From positions 34,633 to 98,632 of the forward strand of contig CAYMYN010000018.1 of NCBI GenBank assembly GCA_964394665.1: a stretch of 64,000 nt of DNA, written 5' to 3'. Position numbers and translations under genes: made by a program. Below, in pieces: positions 58,059 to 64,000 of the stretch. This DNA comes from CAYMYN01 sp964394665 (GTDB lineage Bacteria; Planctomycetota; UBA1135; GCA-002686595). The notes beneath the pieces were generated by a model. It was not told the DNA's origin. It was given only the letters and a program-made list of their open reading frames with translations, and made no database searches. How positions within the stretch are numbered: the first letter of the stretch is position 1; every line of letters begins with the position of its first letter.

Positions 58059-60580
58059 CGCGGGGGATCCTCCCCGTCCTCTTCCTCCGAGCCGATGTAG
58101 CCGGTGTCGATCAGCATCCTGCGGGCGCTCGCGCCGATGCCGACCGCGGGCGCGAGGCGCCGTTCGCGCTGCGCGCGCAGGTCCGCCTCGAGCGCGCGGC
58201 GCAGCTCGGCCGCGAGCTCGGCCTCGCCGGGGCCCACGTCCACGGTCTCGCCCGGGTCGGTCCAGGAGTCGTAGAGACGTTTCTCGCCGCCGCGCGGCGC
58301 CTGCTCGCGCGCCGTCCCGAAGGGCCGGCCGTAGGGATTCCAGTGCAGCGTGTAGCGCCCCTCGCGCAGGCCGTGGAGCGGCTCGTTCCGATTGCCGTTC
58401 CAGTGGCCCTTCTCGGTCGAGAAGGTCGCCCGCGCCGAGACCTCGGAGAGGTCGCCCAGCAGGTTGACCGGGTCGGGGATCTGACGCAGCTCGCCGGCGG
58501 CGACGCGCGCCAGGGTGGGGGCGAGGTGGCGGTTGGAGACCGGCCGCTTGACGCGCACGCCCGCGGGCACGCCGGGTCCGGCGACGATCAGGGGGATGCG
58601 CACGAGCTCACGGTGCAGGGTGTGGCCGTGGGCCAGGCAGCCGTGGTCGAACAGCTCCTCGCCGTGGTCGCTGGTGAAGACGACCAACGTGTTGCGATCC
58701 AGGCCCAGCCGTTCGAGGCGCTCGAGCACCAGCCCGAAGTAGTGGTCGCCGGTGCCGACGCTGGCGTCGTAGACGTCGTGGATCCACTGGCGGTGGGCCT
58801 CGGGCACGAGCTCGGGGCGCGGCTTGCCTTCGGCGTCGAGGTTTTCCGCGCGCAGCAGGATGGACGTGTAGTAGTCCATCCCGTCGACCTCCTGACCCTC
58901 GTGCACGGGGCGCGGGAAGTCGGCGGGCATCTCGCCGCCCAGGCGCGCGAGCTCGCTCTCCAGCGGCCGGTGCGGCGTGTGGGGATCGACGAGCTGCAGG
59001 TAGAGGAAGAAACGCACGTCCGCGTGCCGGTTGATCCACCCCAGGATGTCGTCGATCAGGCCGTCCGACATCTCCATGCGCGGCCAGGCGCGGAAGGACT
59101 CGAAGCCCTGATCGAAGAAGCGTTCGGGCGCGATCAGCGGATTGCCCGAGAAACCGCCCGTGGTCAGGCCGCGCGTCTGCAAGAGCTCGGGCAGGCTCTC
59201 GTTCGAGAGCGCCAACGTGCAGGACTGGTTCGAGGTGACGCCGTGTTGTTCGGGCTCGAGCCCGGTCAGGATCGAGGCCGTGGCGGGCCAGGTCCAGCTC
59301 GAGGTGGCGAAGGCTTCCTCGAAGAGCATCCCGCGCGCCGCCAGGCGGTCGGCGTGGGGCGTCGTGGGCTTGGCATAGCCGTAGCACGACAGGCGATCGG
59401 CGCGCAGAGTGTCCATCACCACCAGCACGATGTTCGGTCGTTCGCGCGTGGCGACGCTGCGCGGCGCGGCTTCGAGGCGCTCGAGGACCAACCCGCCGAA
59501 GCCGCACACGATCGGGTCGGGGGCGAACTCGCGCCCCTGCTCCTCGATCGAGGTGCTCAGACGCACGCGATCGCCGGGGACGAGCGTCAATCCCTCCGCG
59601 CCGCCCACGTGGCGCCAGACGCGATGTTCGTTCGCCATGCCGACGCGCACGTCGCGGCGTTCGTCGAACACGTCCGCGCCGTTGAGCTCGACGCGGAACC
59701 GCAGGGTGAACTGGCCGCCGCCCTGGGCGCGCACGGTGAAGTCGACGCCGGCCGCGGCCCGCAGGCGCACCGCGCCGTCCTCGGGCCGCACGCGGAACTC
59801 GGCCTGGGCCCCCGGCGGCAGGATCAGCGCCGGCTTGTCGGCCACGTCGTAGCGCGAGTCAATGGCCGGCGAGAGGGTGGCGACGCGCGCCGCGGCGACG
59901 GCCGCGGGGTCGCCGCCGAGCACCAGTGCCCCGGGCTCGACCAGCAGCTCGCGCACGACGCTGCGCAGGGGCATGGCGGGCACGCTGCGCGCCTCGAGCT
60001 GCACCCGGGCGAAGGGCAGGACCAGGCCGACGAGCGCGCAGGCGACGAGCGCCGCGCGCGAGCCCAGGAGGCGCGCCACGGCGAGCGAGCGCGCGCCCGC
60101 CCAGCCCAGCAGCACGAGCAGGACGGCGCCGCCGAGGGCCAGGCTGGCGAGGGTCGCGGGGTGCGCGAGGCGGGCGGAGGTGGCCCCGCCGCTCCACGGC
60201 GCGGGCACGTCCCGCGGATCGGCCCCGGGCCAACCCAAGAGGCCCAGGGAGAGCAACACGACGACCAGGGCGAAGGTCCCCAGGCGCGCTCCCAGGCCCC
60301 CGCGTCCCAGGCCGGCCGCGTGCACGGCGACCGCGGCCGCCACGCAACCCAGGACGAGGGCGTTGACGAACTCGGGCAGGAAGCGCGCCGCGACGCCGAA
60401 GGCCGCGACCTCGGGGTCGGCGCCCCGGCCCTGGACCGCGAGCTCGACCGCGATCGCGAGGCGCAGCAGGACCAACGCGCCCACGATCAGGCACCCGGGG
60501 GCGATCCAGGGGGCGACCGGCGTCGTGGGGCGGGGGCGCGGGGCGCGAGGACCGGTGGGCGCGGGGGGAGGGGAGGTCAT
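58055..60580 (-). CDS. Membrane sulfatase-superfamily protein with Thr at the nucleophile position (first of a cassette)
   Basis: The ATG at 60580 gives 841 residues; the frame is open upstream but low in complexity. After a Pro-rich cytoplasmic start, about five to six helices occupy residues 28-215. The shared module follows (KPALILPPGAQAEFRV, LRAAAGVDFTV, GFGGLVLERLE). The catalytic region contains IVLVVMDTLRADRLSCYGY, SSWTWPATASILTGL, LQLVDPHTPH and VFTSDHGEELFDHG, and the end reads MLIDTGYIGSEEEDG. It is the promoter-proximal member of the triad. The substrates may be charged groups on surface glycans or lipids; this is inferred from family and topology. Confidence 0.9.
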   Translation of the reverse strand: MTSPPPAPTGPRAPRPRPTTPVAPWIAPGCLIVGALVLLRLAIAVELAVQGRGADPEVAAFGVAARFLPEFVNALVLGCVAAAVAVHAAGLGRGGLGARLGTFALVVVLLSLGLLGWPGADPRDVPAPWSGGATSARLAHPATLASLALGGAVLLVLLGWAGARSLAVARLLGSRAALVACALVGLVLPFARVQLEARSVPAMPLRSVVRELLVEPGALVLGGDPAAVAAARVATLSPAIDSRYDVADKPALILPPGAQAEFRVRPEDGAVRLRAAAGVDFTVRAQGGGQFTLRFRVELNGADVFDERRDVRVGMANEHRVWRHVGGAEGLTLVPGDRVRLSTSIEEQGREFAPDPIVCGFGGLVLERLEAAPRSVATRERPNIVLVVMDTLRADRLSCYGYAKPTTPHADRLAARGMLFEEAFATSSWTWPATASILTGLEPEQHGVTSNQSCTLALSNESLPELLQTRGLTTGGFSGNPLIAPERFFDQGFESFRAWPRMEMSDGLIDDILGWINRHADVRFFLYLQLVDPHTPHRPLESELARLGGEMPADFPRPVHEGQEVDGMDYYTSILLRAENLDAEGKPRPELVPEAHRQWIHDVYDASVGTGDHYFGLVLERLERLGLDRNTLVVFTSDHGEELFDHGCLAHGHTLHRELVRIPLIVAGPGVPAGVRVKRPVSNRHLAPTLARVAAGELRQIPDPVNLLGDLSEVSARATFSTEKGHWNGNRNEPLHGLREGRYTLHWNPYGRPFGTAREQAPRGGEKRLYDSWTDPGETVDVGPGEAELAAELRRALEADLRAQRERRLAPAVGIGASARRMLIDTGYIGSEEEDGEDPPR

Positions 60581-60779
60581 CGAGCCTGGATCGGCAACGT
60601 GCGCGGGCGGGCCGGGCACCCTGGGGGGAGGGGGCGATTCTAAGCGCCGCGGGGCCGGGAAACCCCCCCGGGCGTCGGGGGTGTCGGGGGCTCCGGAGTG
60701 GGCGAGTCCGGGGCGCGCGCGGCCCGCCTCGGCGCGATCCGCGCGCGTGGCGTGGCGGTGCCCGCGGCCGGGGCCCACA
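60581..60779. promoter_or_regulatory. Divergent region upstream of the sulfatase-like cassette
   Basis: The 199 nt between two divergent starts should hold the promoter for the three-gene cassette. It is G-rich, with runs of GGGG and CCCC, and no recognisable promoter elements. Confidence 0.3.
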
Positions 60780-61565
60780 ATGCTCGGCTCCCGCTACCCG
60801 ATGTCTCCGCGCTTCACCGCCCTCCTCCGGCCCCGCGGCCTGCTCGTGCTCGCGGCGATCCTCGTCATCGGCCTGGGCGCCTCGGCCGGGTTCTTCCGCT
60901 GGGCCGCGCGGGACGTCGCGCAGGGCGTGCTCGGCGAGCTCGCGGCCCGGCCGAGCGTGCCCGAGGAGCAGCTCGAGCTGTGGCTCGCCTTCGGGGAACC
61001 GCAGATCCACAACCGCCTGCTGGGCCTGCGGTACTCGAGCGCCCTGCCGGCCCTCGTGACCCACGTTCGCGCGCCGGACTCGCCCAGGGAGCCGCCGACG
61101 ATCTTCGGCGTCGACCTCTCGGGCGGGAGGCCCGCGCGCATCGAGCGCAACGGCCTGCGGGTCGAGGTCACCCTCGGCGCGCCCCAGGCCCTGGCCCCCG
61201 GGCCGCTCACCGGCGAAGCGGCCGACCGCGTGCCGCGCGCGGCCGCAGGCGTCGGCCCGGGAGCGGGGCGCCCCTTCGCCCAGGGCGTCCTCGAGTGGGC
61301 CCTCGAGCCCCTGATCGAGGCCCTGCCGCGGGACATCGAGGGCGCTTCCCTCGTGGTCGTGCTCGCCGACGAGCCCTTCGGCCCCTTTGCCGCCGACCCC
61401 GGCCGTCCCGCCGTTACGCCCGGCCGGGGCGCCGCCACGCGCCTCATCGTCACCCTGGGCGTGCTCGTGGCGCTCTTCGTGGCCCTGGCCTTCGCGGCCC
61501 GGCGCGGCCGGCGCGCCTCGGCCGCCGAGGACCTCGCGGCCCTGGGACGGGTGGCCCGGCCTTGA
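60780..61565 (+). CDS. Unknown protein with an N-terminal and a C-terminal transmembrane helix
   Basis: Starting from the ATG at 60780 the product has 261 residues; an ATG at 60801 would give 254. A hydrophobic helix (GLLVLAAILVIGLGASAGFF, about residues 20-39) and a second one near the end (LIVTLGVLVALFVALAFAA) bracket a soluble middle of about 180 residues. The soluble part contains LELWLAFGEPQIHNRLLGL and IEALPRDIEGASLVVVLAD, and shows no catalytic motif. It is divergent from the sulfatase-like cassette and 80 nt before a small basic protein. I do not recognise the family, and the codon pattern and two-helix layout are the main reasons to call it a gene. Confidence 0.6.
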   Translation: MLGSRYPMSPRFTALLRPRGLLVLAAILVIGLGASAGFFRWAARDVAQGVLGELAARPSVPEEQLELWLAFGEPQIHNRLLGLRYSSALPALVTHVRAPDSPREPPTIFGVDLSGGRPARIERNGLRVEVTLGAPQALAPGPLTGEAADRVPRAAAGVGPGAGRPFAQGVLEWALEPLIEALPRDIEGASLVVVLADEPFGPFAADPGRPAVTPGRGAATRLIVTLGVLVALFVALAFAARRGRRASAAEDLAALGRVARP

Positions 61566-61645
61566 CCTGGCTGCGGCGGGCGGCCATCCTCTTCGCCCTC
61601 CCGGCTCCGGCGCCGACCCCCCTCCCTCCACGCAGGACCCCTCAC

Positions 61646-61777
61646 ATGGCCCACGCACGCATCAAGTCCGGCGGACCCACCCGCGGCCGCAAACGGGTTC
61701 GCCGCATCGGCATGGGCTCGGGCAAGACCATCGTGTCGCGCAAGAGCTCCAACGCCCGCAAGCAGCGCGCGCGCTGA
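61646..61777 (+). CDS. 43-residue highly basic protein, probably RNA- or DNA-binding
   Basis: The product begins MAHARIKSGGPTRGRKR and ends SSNARKQRAR. About a third of its residues are Arg or Lys, with no acidic residue that I can see. It is too small for routine gene callers, yet it has a plausible start shortly after the preceding gene and a strong hairpin right after its stop. The composition resembles small ribosomal or rRNA-binding proteins, but I do not recognise a named family. An alternative is a nucleoid-associated peptide. Confidence is moderate, because GC-rich DNA easily encodes Arg-rich frames; the Lys, Ile, Met and Ser content argues for a real gene. Confidence 0.6.
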   Translation: MAHARIKSGGPTRGRKRVRRIGMGSGKTIVSRKSSNARKQRAR

Positions 61778-61809
61778 TCGACCCAGCGGCCCGCACCCCG
61801 GCGATCCAC

Positions 61810-61841
61810 GGCGTCCGTCCCGCGCGCGCGGGGCGGACGCC
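61810..61841. terminator. Bidirectional terminator hairpin between the basic-protein gene and the permease gene
   Basis: GGCGTCCG/CGGACGCC (8 bp), one T-G pair and CCCGCG/CGCGGG (6 bp) build a 15-bp stem that fills nearly the whole gap between two converging stop codons. Confidence 0.6.
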
Positions 61842-61844
61842 GCT

Positions 61845-63920
61845 TCATTGGGCGCTGCTCCCGCGCGCGCGCGGTGCGGGCAGGAATAGGAGCAGCGCGC
61901 CCAGGCCCGCGGCCCAGGGCAGGGCCGGGTGGTCGAAGTGCGGGTTGCGCGCGGCGGTCACGAGCCAGCCGTTGTAGACGCCGTGCAGCGCCACCGCGAC
62001 CCACACGCTGCGCGTGCGCAGCACGACCAGCGTGAGCAGGGCGCCCAACAAAGCGGTGGGGGCCAGGCGGTACAGGGACGCGTGGGCCAGGCCGAACAGC
62101 AGGGCTTGCCAGCCGACGCAGGCGGCGACCGACAGGTCGCGCCGTAGCCCCGAGAGCAGGCTGCCGCGGAAGAAGAGCTCCTCGCAGAGCGCCGGCGTGA
62201 GCGCCAGCAGCAGCACGCTCTCCAGGGGGCCGAGGGCCAGCAACTCGGCGGGGAAGAACTCTTGGCCCGGGCCCTGGGGCAGGGGCAGGAGCCGCATCTG
62301 CGCCTCGAGGAACAGACCCATCAGGCGCGCCAGGCCGGGCGCCACGAGCAGCGCGCCGACCAGGTGCGCGATGCTCGGCCGGCGCAGGCCGAGGATCCCC
62401 GTCACCGGCGCGTCGAGGCGCGGGCGCAGGGCGCAGGCCGCGCCGATCGCGAGCGGCAGCAGCACCAGCCACAGGCTCGCCGCGAGCCCCCACACCGGCG
62501 ACTTGGCCTGCAGGAAGCCGCCCACGAGGTACAGGCCGATCACCGCCGTCCAGCCGAAGCGCAGGGCGTCGCGCGCGGCGAGGCGGCGGCGCGCGGCTTC
62601 TTCCTCGGGGGCACGGCCGGCGAGCAGCCGTTCGGCGTCGAGGCGCGTCGCGACCCGCGCGGCGAGGCCGGCGGCGAAGGCGCAGTGGGCGAGGAAGGTC
62701 AGCGCTCCCAGCGCCGGCGCGAGGTTGCCGACCAACGCGTCGCGCACGGCGAGCGTGGCGCCCAGGAGCGGCACCAGCGCGAGCAGAGCGTCGAGCTCGA
62801 GGTCGCCCATCGCCCCCAGGGCGACCGGCGGCATGGAGCACAGGATCAACGGCAGGACGTAGTGCTGGCCCTCGCGGAAGCTGCGCGCGCGCGCCGCGAC
62901 CAGCGACAGGGCGCCCGCCAGCAGCAGCACCACCGGCACGAGCAGCGCGGACGCCAGGGCGAAGCGCGCCAGGCCGACGCTGGCTGGGTCGGAGTCCCCT
63001 CCGCCGAGCCCGGAGATCTCGCCCAGGCCCAGGGCCAACGAGCCCAGCACGCTGGCCACGTTGAGCCCCAGGGTCGCGACGCCCACCACGGCGACCGCCG
63101 CGAGCTTGCCCCAGGCGAGAGCGCGCGCCGGCACCGGCTGCACGAGCAGCGTCTCGAGCGTGCCGCCCTCGCGCTCGCCCGCGAAGGCCGCGAGGGCCGC
63201 GAAGGAAGCGCCCGAGAGCACGACCAAGACCGCCAGCAGGGGCAGCAGGCGACCCAGGGTCGAGCCCGTGCGATCCTGGGCGCTGGCGACGTCGTGCACC
63301 TCGAGGGCCACGCTCGCCCCGGGGTCGGCGCCCAGGTGCTGCGCGATGCGCTCGGCGCGGCCGGCCGCGGCGAGCTCCCCGAGCACCTCGCGCACGCGCT
63401 CGCGCGCGGCGCTGGCGCGCTCGCTGGCGCGATCGGCGTAGAGCAGGAGCCGTAGCGGGGTCCCGGGCAACGCTTCGAGCAGGGCGTGGCCGCGGCGCTC
63501 GACCTCGAGCTCGCGCCCCGCGAGCTCGGGCACCAGCGCGCCGACGTCGAGCGCTTGCCCATCGAGCAGCTCGCGGGCCGCCGTGCGCTCGGCGGCACCC
63601 GCCTCCCGCCGCGCGCCGCGCACCGGCGGTTCCTCGCCGCGCGCGGCGGAGAGGCGCGCCAGGGCCTCCGCATCGGCGCGCACGAGCTGCACGCGGCCGT
63701 GTTGCTCGAGGCCGGCGCGGATCGCCGCCGCGAGCTCGGCCGGCGCGGCGTCGAGGGCCAGGTGCACGCGCACCTCCTGGGCGTCGAGCGACTCGCGCGC
63801 GGTGCGGTCGAGCCAGCCCTGGCCGAGGAAGATCAACGGGTAGAGCAGGACCGGCAGCACCACGCCGGCGAACAGCGCGCGGCGGTCGCGCAGGATGCCG
63901 CGCAGCTCGGCGACGAGCAC
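61845..63920 (-). CDS. ABC-2 type permease (NatB-like) fused to a CPBP intramembrane protease domain
   Basis: From the GTG at 63920 the product has 691 residues. The frame is still open to the window edge without an ATG, so the true start may lie outside. Residues 1-400 match the Na+ export permease type: ILRDRRALFAGVVLPVLLYP, a large extracytoplasmic loop, then LSGASFAALAAFAGEREGGT and LETLLVQPVPARALAWGKL. Residues 470-690 form a CPBP (CaaX protease/bacteriocin-processing) domain with ALCEELFFRGSLLSGLRR, FGLAHASL and LHGVYNGW, which keep the Glu-Glu, Arg and both His positions. The fusion suggests an exporter linked to a membrane-embedded protease. The ATP-binding subunit would be expected just beyond the right edge. 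Confidence 0.88.
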   Translation of the reverse strand: MLVAELRGILRDRRALFAGVVLPVLLYPLIFLGQGWLDRTARESLDAQEVRVHLALDAAPAELAAAIRAGLEQHGRVQLVRADAEALARLSAARGEEPPVRGARREAGAAERTAARELLDGQALDVGALVPELAGRELEVERRGHALLEALPGTPLRLLLYADRASERASAARERVREVLGELAAAGRAERIAQHLGADPGASVALEVHDVASAQDRTGSTLGRLLPLLAVLVVLSGASFAALAAFAGEREGGTLETLLVQPVPARALAWGKLAAVAVVGVATLGLNVASVLGSLALGLGEISGLGGGDSDPASVGLARFALASALLVPVVLLLAGALSLVAARARSFREGQHYVLPLILCSMPPVALGAMGDLELDALLALVPLLGATLAVRDALVGNLAPALGALTFLAHCAFAAGLAARVATRLDAERLLAGRAPEEEAARRRLAARDALRFGWTAVIGLYLVGGFLQAKSPVWGLAASLWLVLLPLAIGAACALRPRLDAPVTGILGLRRPSIAHLVGALLVAPGLARLMGLFLEAQMRLLPLPQGPGQEFFPAELLALGPLESVLLLALTPALCEELFFRGSLLSGLRRDLSVAACVGWQALLFGLAHASLYRLAPTALLGALLTLVVLRTRSVWVAVALHGVYNGWLVTAARNPHFDHPALPWAAGLGALLLFLPAPRARGSSAQ

Positions 63921-64000
63921 GCTGCGCGCCTGGCGCGCGTTCGAGCGCGGGTTCCCCAGGGCCCGCGGCGGCGCCGTCGCCCGCCCGCGGCCCTCCGCGG

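Noticed and set aside
55731..58100. Plus-strand open frame of about 790 codons opposite a sulfatase-like gene
   Set aside because: It is the complement of a protein with clear active-site motifs, and has the same composition artefact as other antisense frames.
53626..60580. Classical arylsulfatase cassette
   Set aside because: None of the three has the C/S-x-P-x-R motif needed for formylglycine; calling them sulfatases outright would be misleading.
1..64000. Mobile elements, attachment sites or a phage/defence island
   Set aside because: No transposase, integrase, terminal repeats, restriction-modification or toxin-antitoxin genes were seen; gene content is chromosomal housekeeping and envelope functions.

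Overview
The window comes from a very GC-rich bacterium, most probably a deep-branching member of the Planctomycetota. That reading rests on gene content, not on a search. The content includes Tat-exported Gfo/Idh/MocA oxidoreductases, a DUF1080 protein, an SUMF1/FGE-domain protein, a DUF1111 di-heme protein with a dockerin-like tail, FG-GAP and ASPIC proteins, several sulfatase-superfamily proteins, and surface proteins sharing a Cys/Gly-rich C-terminal domain. Genes are densely packed. Many neighbours overlap by exactly 4 nt (ATGA or GTGA), which implies translational coupling. I see no IS element, integrase, CRISPR array, rRNA or tRNA.

Layout. 1-4.3 kb: a Gfo/Idh oxidoreductase (cut by the left edge) and an FGE-like protein on the minus strand, divergent from an ApbE flavin transferase plus a second Gfo/Idh enzyme. 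4.5-7.2 kb: a secreted protein of 14 propeller repeats. 7.7-14.7 kb: two overlapping giant sulfotransferase-glycosyltransferase fusions. 14.9-16.6 kb: an anchored carboxypeptidase-regulatory-like protein. 16.8-22.2 kb (minus): glyS and glyQ, an HMA lipoprotein, a split YeeE/YedE transporter pair and a degenerate metallo-beta-lactamase-fold protein. 22.3-25.4 kb: a GT-C membrane glycosyltransferase and a DUF1080 protein. 25.6-27.0 kb (minus): a membrane-anchored ferrochelatase-like protein that appears to lack the catalytic His.

27.4-31.4 kb: an acidic protein, an AlkA-type glycosylase, a YihY-family membrane protein and thiC preceded by a TPP riboswitch. 31.5-36.2 kb (minus): Nudix, DUF885 peptidase and cyanophycinase-like genes coupled by 4-nt overlaps, then an ECF sigma factor. 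36.2-38.5 kb: two EamA transporters flanking a hotdog thioesterase. 38.8-43.1 kb: di-heme protein, cohesin-like protein and FG-GAP protein, all exported. 43.2-46.6 kb (minus): a 1109-residue TPR/FG-GAP/ASPIC lipoprotein. 46.7-49.1 kb: a DprE2-like/DprE1-like pair. 49.1-60.6 kb (minus): a three-gene cassette of Thr-type sulfatase-superfamily proteins, then an ApaH-like phosphatase, a K+/H+ antiporter with RCK domains and a one-heme protein. 60.8-64 kb: a bitopic unknown, a 43-residue basic protein, and an ABC-2 permease fused to a CPBP protease domain.

Themes. Envelope and glycan work dominates: sulfotransferase-GT2 fusions, the GT-C enzyme, the DprE pair, Gfo/Idh sugar oxidoreductases, the sulfatase-like triad, and surface propellers. 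The strongest candidates for something undescribed are the duplicated sulfotransferase-GT2 fusions, the Thr-nucleophile sulfatase-like triad with its shared N-terminal module, and an intrinsic terminator in the 5' leader of the acidic-protein gene that has no gene to terminate. Functional calls come from reading motifs and translations; no homology search was run.
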